Origin: an uncultured Mailhella sp.
GTDB lineage: Bacteria; Desulfobacterota; Desulfovibrionia; Desulfovibrionales; Desulfovibrionaceae
Length of the DNA stretch: 20,166 nt
Assembly (NCBI GenBank): GCA_910577155.1
Contig: CAJTMS010000040.1
Span: 1-20,166, forward strand
Direction of reading: 5' to 3'
Shown: in pieces, positions 1 to 7,671 of the stretch
Position numbering within the stretch: the stretch's first letter is position 1
Layout of the letters: each line of letters opens with the position of its first letter
Program-made: the position numbers and the translations under genes
Notes under the pieces: model-generated
What the model saw: the letters and a program-made list of their open reading frames with translations, nothing else
What the model was told of the DNA's origin: nothing
Databases searched by the model: none

Positions 1-759
1 CATATTTTTTATTATAACCCCAATATTCACCCGCAAAAAGAATATTTTTTGCGTTTATCAGCCATGCAGCAGGTAGCCGAATTTTATGATGTCCCCCTTG
101 TCATTGGCAATAATAAAGAATTTTTCGACAGCATAAAAAAAGAACAGCATACACCGGCAGTGCCTTGGCTCAAAGAAAATTTCAAACCTCTTTTTGAAGC
201 AAATCCTTCCATGCAGGAAGCAATCCAAAAAATTCTTACAAAATGGAAACGCTATGCAGAACTTTTTGCAAGCCGTGAATTTGAAAAATTAACCCTTTAT
301 TTTCACCATGAACATCTTTTAAATCCTACGGCAAATACACTGCAATCTCTTTTAATCATTGACAGTTATGCCTTTGTCAGCCATTTGAGCAATTGTCAGG
401 AAAAAGAACGCTGCAAAGAATGCTATAAAGAACGCATGGTTAAAAGTGTTTTTTATGCCAAAGAACAGGGTTTTACGGAATTTAGCTCCACCTTGCTGTA
501 TTCCAAATATCAAAATCATGATGATATCTGCTTTGCCATTGAAAATGCATTGCAAATTGCAAATGAAAATAATGCAAATCCCCTGCATTTTCAATATGTT
601 GATTTTCGTGAATTTTGGCAGCAAGGCATTGATAAATCAAAAGAATTAAATATTTATCGTCAAAAATGGTGTGGCTGCATATTGAGCCGCTTGGAGAGTT
701 TAAAACAAATGGCTGCAAGGGAACAGGAAAAACTTTTACGCAAAAAGACACAGCATTAA
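1..759 (+). CDS. queH: Epoxyqueuosine reductase QueH, 5'-truncated by window edge
   Basis: QueH reduces epoxyqueuosine to queuosine in the wobble base of GUN tRNAs, acting in the cytoplasm with iron-sulfur/iron cofactors. The reading frame is open from base 1: residues NPNIHP followed by EY lie before the first possible start (TTG at 49), so the true start and the N-terminal CC motif are upstream of the window. Visible family motifs are NPNIHP, then CxxCY (CKECYKER), then FSSTLL-YSKYQNH, and the C-terminal YRQ-x-WCGC cysteines. Family members usually have about 25-35 residues between the IHP region and CxxC; here there are about 100 after the VIG turn, so there is an extra helical, lysine-rich segment of about 70 residues. 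The stop overlaps the stop of the convergent permease gene. Identification is strong; the meaning of the insertion is unknown. Confidence 0.9.
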   Translation, partial: HIFYYNPNIHPQKEYFLRLSAMQQVAEFYDVPLVIGNNKEFFDSIKKEQHTPAVPWLKENFKPLFEANPSMQEAIQKILTKWKRYAELFASREFEKLTLYFHHEHLLNPTANTLQSLLIIDSYAFVSHLSNCQEKERCKECYKERMVKSVFYAKEQGFTEFSSTLLYSKYQNHDDICFAIENALQIANENNANPLHFQYVDFREFWQQGIDKSKELNIYRQKWCGCILSRLESLKQMAAREQEKLLRKKTQH

Positions 760-1499
760 AAATAATAATTCACCACCCGCAATAAAGACATCATCCCTGC
801 AAACCCTATCACAAGAAGCAAAATTTTACGAAACGTTTTTTGCGTAATATATTTGAGAAAAGGAAAGGAAAGCAGCATGCCCAAACCCCCGGCAGGCACG
901 CCAACAGATAAATACCGCAAAAATTCTTTTGTATATAACCCTGCAAAATAATGGCTTAAACAGCTTGTCCCCGTGATAATGATAAGGGCAGCTCCTAATG
1001 CCCCCAAAGCTTTTTGCTGTTTCCAGCCCGTGTATAAAATATACATGGCAAGGGGCGGTCCCGTAAAGGAAATGGTGGAACCAAAAAATCCTGAAAAAAA
1101 GCCGCTCAACCCACCCAAAACAGCATTGTTTCTTTCTTCTTTCGGCTCATATTTCTGTATAAAATTCCAAATAACATACCCAATCAAAACTACTGCCATA
1201 ATACTTTCCAGCACATGGGAAGAAAAGATTTTTAATACTTGTGTCCCTAAAAAAGCCCCCGGCACGGCACACAATAATGCAGGCAAAATAATTTTGATAT
1301 GAAACTCAGCATGATATTTTATAGCTAACGTTGACGATAAAACGGTTACCAAAAGGCAGGAAAGAGGCACAATTAATTGGATATCCATAAATAAGGTCAT
1401 AAAGGGCACTGCCATGAGCGCAGCTCCCATGCCGCTTATCCCATTTACAAAGCCGGCTAATGCCCAAATACAGGCAAAATATATATGTTCCATAGTCAT
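756..1499 (-). CDS. TauE/SafE (DUF81) family membrane permease
   Basis: This is a 247-residue, very hydrophobic protein with about eight membrane segments. It has the two-fold layout of the TauE/SafE family: an N-terminal GFVNGISGMGAAL turn after the first helix, and a second GGLSGFFSGFFG turn in the middle followed by a proline (TGPPLAMY). Members are inner-membrane exporters of sulfite, sulfoacetate or other organosulfur anions, but many are uncharacterised, so no substrate is assigned. The start used is ATG at 1499; a second ATG two codons in (1493) has the better-placed GAG in front of it and may be the real start. The stop codon overlaps that of queH by 4 nt on the opposite strand, leaving no room for a dedicated terminator between them. 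Upstream lies the 548-nt intergenic region. Confidence 0.85.
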   Translation of the reverse strand: MTMEHIYFACIWALAGFVNGISGMGAALMAVPFMTLFMDIQLIVPLSCLLVTVLSSTLAIKYHAEFHIKIILPALLCAVPGAFLGTQVLKIFSSHVLESIMAVVLIGYVIWNFIQKYEPKEERNNAVLGGLSGFFSGFFGSTISFTGPPLAMYILYTGWKQQKALGALGAALIIITGTSCLSHYFAGLYTKEFLRYLSVGVPAGGLGMLLSFPFLKYITQKTFRKILLLVIGFAGMMSLLRVVNYYF

Positions 1500-1657
1500 C
1501 TCTGTTTCTTAAATAAAACAAAACGTCCTATAATGCAAATTGTTCAGTATAGTAAAATTGAGTAAAAAAGAAACTATCCACACATAATTTGATACAAAAT
1601 GAACCACCCTCCATTCTTTGCATTTTAATAACAAGCTGAAATTATATATTATTTTTT

Positions 1658-1673
1658 TGGCACATAATTTGCT
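1658..1673 (+). promoter_or_regulatory. Sigma-54 (RpoN) -24/-12 promoter
   Basis: The sequence TGGCAC-ATAAT-TTGCT has GG at 1659-1660 and GC at 1671-1672, separated by exactly 10 nt. That matches the RpoN consensus TGGCAC-N5-TTGCW at every specified position and is preceded by a T-run. Transcription is predicted to begin near 1684. No protein gene starts before the terminator at 1887-1912, so the likely product is an RNA. Sigma-54 needs an enhancer-binding protein; no upstream activator site could be recognised with confidence. Confidence 0.75.
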
Positions 1674-1683
1674 GATTATCCTA

Positions 1684-1912
1684 TATTATCGGTATGGATG
1701 TACGGAACTGTTATGGAACAACATTGTTGCATAACTTCGTTAACTTGGTATTGCATATCATTTATTATCAAAATTTTTTGAGGGGAAAATAATAAATCTT
1801 ATGCAATACCAGCCAAACAAGGACGGTGAACACTTATAAACAGAGAATGCTGATTATAAAACCTACCTTAAATACAGCAAAAAAAAAGCTCCATAAAAAT
1901 GGGGCTTTTTTT
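1684..1912 (+). ncRNA. Candidate sigma-54-dependent small RNA
   Basis: This segment, bounded by the -24/-12 promoter and a Rho-independent terminator, would make a transcript of about 229 nt. It contains a 5' hairpin at 1710-1735 (GTTATG pairing with CATAAC, plus an inner CAAC/GTTG). A long hairpin at 1746-1811 has TGGTATTGCATA pairing perfectly with TATGCAATACCA, then a 2x2 mismatch, then ATTTATTAT pairing perfectly with ATAATAAAT; its apical loop contains GAGGGGA. The terminator hairpin follows. GGA motifs occur at 1694-1698 (ATGGA), 1702-1706 (ACGGA), 1713-1717 (ATGGA), 1783-1786 (GGGGA) and 1819-1823 (AAGGA). A 12-codon ORF starts at 1801 but its nearest Shine-Dalgarno-like run is too far away. 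No known RNA family was recognised. The alternative reading is a small mobile-element remnant (the long inverted repeat). Confidence 0.5.
1887..1912 (+). terminator. Rho-independent terminator, probably bidirectional
   Basis: AGCTCCAT (1887-1894) pairs with ATGGGGCT (1899-1906), with one G-T wobble and an AAAA loop. A seven-T tract (1906-1912) follows and an A tract precedes the stem, so it can end transcripts on either strand. On the plus strand it closes the sigma-54 transcript and insulates the downstream three-gene operon. Confidence 0.75.
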
Positions 1913-1977
1913 ATGGCTGACAGCAGCGAAGAACCTGCAGCTTTCCGAATACTCTCATTTTCCCTGCACAAAGGAGC

Positions 1978-2006
1978 TGGATTAAAAATTTATTTTTTGC
2001 TATGAT
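1978..2006 (+). promoter_or_regulatory. Candidate sigma-70-type promoter of the sngABC operon
   Basis: TATGAT (2001-2006) is preceded by TGC, giving an extended -10 element (TGn). A weak -35 (TGGATT, 1978-1983) lies 17 nt upstream. Predicted transcription starts near 2013, about 35 nt before the ATG of the TerB-domain gene. It lies downstream of the terminator at 1887-1912, so the operon should not depend on the sigma-54 promoter. Confidence 0.4.
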
Positions 2007-2047
2007 ATTTTATATGCTTACAACAGAATAACTGAGGAGTTTGAAAT

Positions 2048-4198
2048 ATGCTTATATTTGTCCTTATTATGATATTCATTCTCACAGTTATTTTCATTCT
2101 TCCAAGGTTCAACAAAAGAAAAACATCTCAAAATACTTCGTTCGGCGCAAAATATCCGCAAAGCAATAATGCATCTACCCTGCTTGCCCTCACCTTCCAC
2201 CCCAAAACAGAAACAGTGAATTTGTTTGGGCAAACTATTACCAACGCCTTTTTTTATACCTGCGGGCTGACTTCCTATATCCCTTTTGCGATTAATATCC
2301 ATTCAAAGCCGAATTTCACTGCTGCTGCTGCGCCTGAAAAATTAGGTTTTTCGCCTAATTATAATGAATTAGAGGAAGATCAGCAAGGCTATTATATTGC
2401 GTGGCTGGCAAAGGGAAAACCTGCAATAGACGATATGGGCTATGTTTATCTGTATTATTATGGGCTTGAATACAGAGCATTAGTTGAAAAAAAAGACAGA
2501 AAGGACATTTTATTTGAAGTCATTGACCTTGTCACAAAATTTAAAAAATTACGATACGGCTATGACCTTATTGTTTATTTAACATTGACAATCAATAATT
2601 TTTCCCTTGAAGAAACGGAGATAATAACGCAATTTTATTTAGAGAATAAACAAAAATACAGCAATAATCCTGCATATAATACTATTCTTAAAAATTTGCT
2701 GCCGCACAGCCAATTCAAAAAGGAATTTTCTCCCGCACAATTATTGTATGACAAAGAACAGGAAAAACTCACTGCGAGAAAAAAAGAACTGCTCGAGTAT
2801 TACTTTGGTAACATGCTTGAAAAACTGCCTGATACAGAAATTTTTACTACCCAAAAACAAGTGTACAATTATTATATGGCAATGAAATCCGGCACGTTCA
2901 TTGATACGTTTTATCCTGCCTGCAATGCTGTTTCTTATGACGCACTGCTGCCGACAGCTAAAGCAAAACATCTGTACACGCATGCATTGCACATTATCAA
3001 AGAAGAAATAAAACAAAGCATAAAAAATTTTGAGAACTCTTCGGCACCGTTAACTGAAACGGAAAAATTCCTCTTTCTGCCGGAAACCTTGAAAAAAGAT
3101 ATTACCCCGCCCCAGCTTTTCAATTTTGAAGAGAATACAATCATCAGTATTGCAAATCTTGCAGCTATACTTGGCATACCTCTTGAAGAAACGATAACAT
3201 TGCGGCAGTCAATATTCATTGCTGAAACGTGCGAAGCCCTCGGCTATGAAATTGAACCAAGTGCACTTCTTACACGAAAAGCATACAAAAATGAGGAAAC
3301 AGTTATCCTCTACGAACAAGAATTTATCAAAAAAATCAGTTCTGAGCACTATCAAACGGCGTGCCTTTTTGCAGATTTGGGATATCAAATTGCTTTGGAA
3401 GATAATACATTATCACAAACTGAAAACAGCGGCATTGAAGATTTCATCAAAAAAGAATTTTCCCTTTCGCAGGCAGAATACTACCGTTTACAAATGCGGG
3501 GAAAATTAATTGCCCGAACACAAAAAATAACAACTAACGGCACCATAAAAAAACTTATAAAAACAGCAAGCAGCAATGTAAAAGAAACTGTTATTCGCTT
3601 TCTCCTTGTTATTGCAAGTAAAGACGGTATTATTAAAGAAAAAGAATACAGGCTGTTACAAAAAATTGCAGAGCAATTAACCATAACGGAAGAACAGCTC
3701 AAAGCCATTATTTCGCAATTTACTGATACTGCACATGAAGCGGTTATTTTTGAAGAAATACATTCTAAAACACAAAATGCCGAAGAAATTAAACTGCAAT
3801 TAAACAAAGAAAAATTAGCAAAAGTCCAAATTAATACTGCTGAAATCCATACTGTGCTGCAGGAAATTTTTGGCGAGGAACAGGAAGCAAGTCCGCAGTC
3901 AGAACCGCAGGAACAAAATGTCTCTGACGAAATGGGTCAAAATCAACAGGGAAATGCTTTTCGGGACATAGTCACAATCCTCCTTGAAAAAGAAAATTGG
4001 ACACGCAATGAATTAATGAATATCATTCAACATAAAGGAATGATGCTGAACAGTATTCTTGATGAAATCAATGAATGGGCTGAAAATGAATACGGTGATT
4101 TTCTCATAGAAGAAAGTGAAAATATTTATGCCATAAATAACGATGTTGCAGAATTAATCAAACAAACAAAACAGATTAAACCAATAAATGAAGGGTAA
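2048..4198 (+). CDS. sngA: Shango defence protein SngA: membrane-anchored TerB_N/TerB/TerB_C protein
   Basis: This 716-residue protein begins with one strongly hydrophobic helix (residues 2-20) followed by RFNKRK, consistent with an N-terminal membrane anchor facing the cytoplasm. A TerB_N domain is visible around 50-260, with its diagnostic stretch at 103-146: Y-x-x-L, YYIAWLAKG, then GYVYLYYYGLEYR. A TerB core lies around 515-600 (FLLVIASKDGIIKEKEY, acidic-helical). A polar Q/E/S-rich linker leads to a TerB_C domain (about 636-705; ENWTRNEL, INEWAENEYGD). The start is supported by GAGGAG 8 nt upstream. Such proteins precede a P-loop ATPase and a DEAD-family helicase in the Shango anti-phage system, as here. 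The biochemical role of the TerB part is not established; membrane tethering of the effector is inference. Confidence 0.85.
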   Translation: MLIFVLIMIFILTVIFILPRFNKRKTSQNTSFGAKYPQSNNASTLLALTFHPKTETVNLFGQTITNAFFYTCGLTSYIPFAINIHSKPNFTAAAAPEKLGFSPNYNELEEDQQGYYIAWLAKGKPAIDDMGYVYLYYYGLEYRALVEKKDRKDILFEVIDLVTKFKKLRYGYDLIVYLTLTINNFSLEETEIITQFYLENKQKYSNNPAYNTILKNLLPHSQFKKEFSPAQLLYDKEQEKLTARKKELLEYYFGNMLEKLPDTEIFTTQKQVYNYYMAMKSGTFIDTFYPACNAVSYDALLPTAKAKHLYTHALHIIKEEIKQSIKNFENSSAPLTETEKFLFLPETLKKDITPPQLFNFEENTIISIANLAAILGIPLEETITLRQSIFIAETCEALGYEIEPSALLTRKAYKNEETVILYEQEFIKKISSEHYQTACLFADLGYQIALEDNTLSQTENSGIEDFIKKEFSLSQAEYYRLQMRGKLIARTQKITTNGTIKKLIKTASSNVKETVIRFLLVIASKDGIIKEKEYRLLQKIAEQLTITEEQLKAIISQFTDTAHEAVIFEEIHSKTQNAEEIKLQLNKEKLAKVQINTAEIHTVLQEIFGEEQEASPQSEPQEQNVSDEMGQNQQGNAFRDIVTILLEKENWTRNELMNIIQHKGMMLNSILDEINEWAENEYGDFLIEESENIYAINNDVAELIKQTKQIKPINEG

Positions 4199-4201
4199 GT
4201 T

Positions 4202-5476
4202 ATGGAAAAAATAAAAATAAAAGCAAAAGAAAAAAATGCCATTATAGAATCTTTGAAAGCCGGGCTTGTTCCCCGTATTGGCTTGCAGCATATCCAAGTA
4301 GGCAGAGCCGATGAACTCAAAGAAATGATTAAAGATTTTGCCCTCATTGCAGACGGCGGAGCAAAAACACGCTTCATTATTGGCGAATATGGTTCCGGAA
4401 AAACATTTTTCTTGACTTTGGCAAAATTAATTGCCCATGAAAAAAATTTTGTTGTGATTTCTGCCGATATTACAACGGAAAAAGTCCTTTGCTCTTCTGA
4501 TGAAAAATCCCAAAAATTGTTTTCGGAATTAATCAACAATATGTCAACCAAAACAAAACCGGACGGCGGAGCATTAAAACTCATTATTGAACGCTGGGCA
4601 TCAAAAATACTCCAAAAAAATGAACAAATTACAGAAGAAGGTATTTATAAAGAATTACTGCCCTTGGAAAAATATGTGGCTTGTTATGACTTCTCCAAAG
4701 TGTTAACAACCTATATCCATGCCTATCAAAATGGCGATGATTTAAAAATGTCACAGGTTTTGCGCTGGCTGAGGGCGGAATACACAACCAAAACAGACGC
4801 CCGCAAAGAATTGGACGTGCGCACAATCATTGATAATAATAATTTCTATGACTATCTCAAATTATTTGCCGGTTTTGCCCGTCTGGCAGGATATGCCGGT
4901 TTAATCGTCAGTTTCGATGAGCTGGCAGTTCTTGCACGGTTAAAATCAACTGTCAGAAATAAAAATTTTGAAAGAATTTTAACTATTGTTAATGATTCCC
5001 TGCAAGGAGCAACAGAATACATTGGTTTCCTTTTTAGCGGAACACCGGAATTTTTAGAAGATAAATACAAAGGTATGTACAGTTACGGAGCTTTAGAATC
5101 CCGTCTTGCGGACAATCCCTTTTCAAAAGAGGAACGCAGAGATTTGACAAGTCCCGTTATCCGTCTGGAAAGTTTGTCGCAGGAAGAATTATACATGCTC
5201 TTTTACAACATACGCAATGTTTTTGCCGAATATGATGAAAACAAATATCTTGTTACAGACAATGACATTAAACTCTTTATGCAATGGCTCATGAATAAAT
5301 TGGGTGCCAAATCTTTTTTGTCACCGCGCGAATCCAACAAAAATTTTGTTGGCTTGCTTTGTCAACTGGAAAGTTATCCGCAAACCAATATTTCAGATTA
5401 TCTTTCCGGCATACAGCTTGAGGAAGAGAAAGAAGCGGATGACGATGAACTTGTCAACCTTACTTTAGAAAAATAA
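4202..5476 (+). CDS. sngB: Shango defence ATPase SngB, BrxC/BrxD-like (DUF2791) P-loop protein
   Basis: This is a 424-residue cytoplasmic ATPase. The Walker A is GEYGSGKT (61-68), the Walker B is LIVSFDE (234-240, with D239 and E240), and an FSGTPEF sensor-like strand lies near 279-285. The N-terminal GLVPRIGLQHIQVGR followed by DELKEM is typical of BREX BrxC/BrxD-type proteins of the DUF2791 family. The gene begins 3 nt after the stop of the TerB-domain gene, with GAAGGG as ribosome-binding site. Its stop overlaps the helicase start (TAATG), implying coupled translation. In BREX type 2 a BrxD ATPase is also paired with a BrxHI helicase, so the pair is a shared module. Here no PglX, PglZ or other BREX gene is present, and the TerB-domain partner points to Shango. 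Confidence 0.85.
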   Translation: MEKIKIKAKEKNAIIESLKAGLVPRIGLQHIQVGRADELKEMIKDFALIADGGAKTRFIIGEYGSGKTFFLTLAKLIAHEKNFVVISADITTEKVLCSSDEKSQKLFSELINNMSTKTKPDGGALKLIIERWASKILQKNEQITEEGIYKELLPLEKYVACYDFSKVLTTYIHAYQNGDDLKMSQVLRWLRAEYTTKTDARKELDVRTIIDNNNFYDYLKLFAGFARLAGYAGLIVSFDELAVLARLKSTVRNKNFERILTIVNDSLQGATEYIGFLFSGTPEFLEDKYKGMYSYGALESRLADNPFSKEERRDLTSPVIRLESLSQEELYMLFYNIRNVFAEYDENKYLVTDNDIKLFMQWLMNKLGAKSFLSPRESNKNFVGLLCQLESYPQTNISDYLSGIQLEEEKEADDDELVNLTLEK

Positions 5477-7617
5477 TGGACGCGTTTGAATTATTAAATA
5501 AAAAAATCCAAAAAGTTATCTATGAAATGAAATGGGAGAGCTTTCGCCCTATTCAAAATGATGCCATTGTGCATATGATAACTTCCCCCAGTGATTTAAT
5601 CCTTTCTGCCCCCACAGCAAGCGGCAAAACGGAAGCTGCATTTTTACCCGTTATTTCGCAAATTGCCGATAAGGGGAAAAATTCGGTAAAAATACTTTAT
5701 GTATCACCTTTAAAAGCGCTTATCAATGACCAGTTTGAACGTGTTGAAGCTCTGTGCAGACATATAGATTTTCCTATTACCAAATGGCATGGAGACGCGA
5801 GCAGCGCAAAAAAAACAGCGCTGATAAAAAATCCTGCGGGCATACTTCTTATTACCCCGGAATCCATTGAAGCATTATTTCTCAATAAAAAAGAATACTT
5901 GCAGGATCTTTTTGGCAGTCTGGAATATATTGTCATTGACGAAGTACATAGTTTTATTGGCAATGAAAGAGGCACACAGCTAAAAAGTTTAATCAGCAGA
6001 TTAGAATATACCCTTGCTATTCATCCGTATAAAATTGCCCTTTCTGCAACTATCAGCAATTTATCGGATATTGCAAAATGGCTTAATTCCCGAAATCCCC
6101 AATCTGTCAAAATTATCAATGCAGCGGAAGCCGCAAAAAAAGATATCTTAGGCATCATCAAATGCTACAGGGCAATGCCGGCAAGTAATGACAGCGATAA
6201 CCATACGTTTTCACCGTTGAAACAAGATTTATTCAAGGTCATTACAAAAGGGAAAAATTTAATTTTTGCCAATGCCAAAGCAACGCTTGAAGAATATTGC
6301 GATGCCATGAAACAAATTGCAAAAGAAAAAAATTATCTGCCCAATTTCTACATTCATCATGGCTCCCTTGCAAAAAATATACGGGAAGAATGTGAAGATT
6401 TATTAAAAACACAAACGAATATTGCCGTTTTTTGCTCCAGCACCTTGGAACTTGGCATTGATATCGGTAAAATAGAACGGGTTATTTTTCTTGCTCCTCC
6501 TTTTTCTGTCAGCTCCATGATACAGCGCCTTGGACGCAGCGGGAGAAAGAAAAATACTCATAAAGAATTTCGATTTTTCCTCGAAGAAAAGACACTAACT
6601 GACAATGCAAATTGGAATGACATGTTCCGAACAGAACTTGTCCAGTGCATTGCGCTGGTAGAACTCATGCTGGAAGGATTTATTGAGCCATTAGATACTG
6701 ATACCTTTGACTATTCAACCTTTGTCCAGCAAATTCTCTCCTATTTGGGGCAAACAGGCGGAGCAACAGCTTCACAAATTTATCGCTGTATCGGTGAAAA
6801 TTCTTTTCATTCATATTTCTCCAAAAATGATTTTATTGATATTTTGCAGCAGCTTAGTCATGAGGATATTATTTATCAATTGCCTGACAAAACAATAACG
6901 CTGGCAAAAGCAGGAGAAAAAATTGTAGAAAATTATGAATTTTACTCTGCCTTCGTCACCGCAAAAGAATGGAAAGTTCTCTGTAATGGCAAAGAAATTG
7001 GACAAATATCCGGTGACAATCTACTATTTTTAAAAAATGGCGGAACTTTTCTTTTGGCAGGAAAACGATGGGAACTTGTGGAAATAAAAAGCCAAAGCCA
7101 AATTCTTCTGGTAAAAGAAGCCTCAGGAAAAAAATCCATAAAATTTAATGGCGGTACGCAAAATATTCATAGGGCTATCCAGCAAAAAATGCAGGAAATT
7201 TATGAAACTAATTTTATTCCCAAATACGTGTCCAAAAATTCCATTGAAATTTTGCAGGAAGGCTTTGACAAGTATAAAACGTATGTAACAACGTCTGACA
7301 GCACTATTCTTCCTGTGCTGGAAGGATCCCGTATCCAAAATACCATAGGACTGCTGTTAAAATATTCTGGCATAGAAACAGAACACGGCGGCATAGGCTT
7401 CTTTTCAGAAAAAGGGAAAAAAGCATTAACTGACGCCCTCAAAACTCTCCATTTCGAAACCATAGATTGCAATGCTGTTTTAAACACAATTCCCAGACCA
7501 TTAAAATATAAAAAGAAATTTGATTACTTATTGTCAGATACTATGTTGAATAAATCCTATACCCAACAGTGCTTAGATTTTATCGGCGCACAAGAGTTTA
7601 TAAAAAATTTAAAATAA
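5476..7617 (+). CDS. sngC: Shango defence helicase SngC, Lhr/BrxHI-like DEVH-box SF2 helicase
   Basis: This 713-residue superfamily 2 helicase has every core motif: FRPIQ (23-27), Walker A APTASGKT (45-52), SPLKAL (77-82), TPES (127-130), DEVH (155-158), SAT (190-192), LIFAN (262-266), HHGSL (294-298), STLELGIDIG (322-331) and QRLGRSGRK (350-358). The order and the PLKAL, HHGS and LELGIDIG wording are those of the Lhr/BrxHI branch. The C-terminal half (about 390-713) looks like winged-helix plus accessory regions, shorter than full-length Lhr. ATP-driven unwinding or translocation on nucleic acid is expected. The start ATG shares its A with the upstream TAA. It is the last gene of the operon; the first strong terminator lies 208 nt downstream at 7825. 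All active-site residues are intact, so the system looks functional. Confidence 0.88.
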   Translation: MDAFELLNKKIQKVIYEMKWESFRPIQNDAIVHMITSPSDLILSAPTASGKTEAAFLPVISQIADKGKNSVKILYVSPLKALINDQFERVEALCRHIDFPITKWHGDASSAKKTALIKNPAGILLITPESIEALFLNKKEYLQDLFGSLEYIVIDEVHSFIGNERGTQLKSLISRLEYTLAIHPYKIALSATISNLSDIAKWLNSRNPQSVKIINAAEAAKKDILGIIKCYRAMPASNDSDNHTFSPLKQDLFKVITKGKNLIFANAKATLEEYCDAMKQIAKEKNYLPNFYIHHGSLAKNIREECEDLLKTQTNIAVFCSSTLELGIDIGKIERVIFLAPPFSVSSMIQRLGRSGRKKNTHKEFRFFLEEKTLTDNANWNDMFRTELVQCIALVELMLEGFIEPLDTDTFDYSTFVQQILSYLGQTGGATASQIYRCIGENSFHSYFSKNDFIDILQQLSHEDIIYQLPDKTITLAKAGEKIVENYEFYSAFVTAKEWKVLCNGKEIGQISGDNLLFLKNGGTFLLAGKRWELVEIKSQSQILLVKEASGKKSIKFNGGTQNIHRAIQQKMQEIYETNFIPKYVSKNSIEILQEGFDKYKTYVTTSDSTILPVLEGSRIQNTIGLLLKYSGIETEHGGIGFFSEKGKKALTDALKTLHFETIDCNAVLNTIPRPLKYKKKFDYLLSDTMLNKSYTQQCLDFIGAQEFIKNLK

Positions 7618-7659
7618 AATGCTTTGTTATAGCATGCTGTTGTTTTTATAACATTTAGA

Positions 7660-7665
7660 TATAAT
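7660..7665 (+). promoter_or_regulatory. Candidate -10 box of a second small RNA
   Basis: A perfect TATAAT lies 43 nt after the helicase stop. The matching -35 is poor (TGTTGT or CTGTTG at 16-17 nt spacing). Predicted transcription starts near 7672, just before a nest of inverted repeats ending in a strong terminator. In DNA this AT-rich the box may be chance. Confidence 0.3.
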
Positions 7666-7671
7666 TACAAA

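Noticed and set aside
1801..1839. 12-codon ORF inside the candidate small RNA
   Set aside because: The nearest purine-rich run (GAGGGG) is about 15 nt from the ATG, too far for a normal ribosome-binding site, and the start lies within the long hairpin.
1913..2005. 30-codon ORF before sngA
   Set aside because: It has no ribosome-binding site, begins inside the terminator's T tract and overlaps the likely sngA promoter.
4202..7617. BREX type 2 fragment (BrxD plus BrxHI)
   Set aside because: The ATPase and helicase are related to BREX proteins, but no PglX, PglZ, PglW or PglY gene is adjacent and the TerB-domain gene matches Shango.
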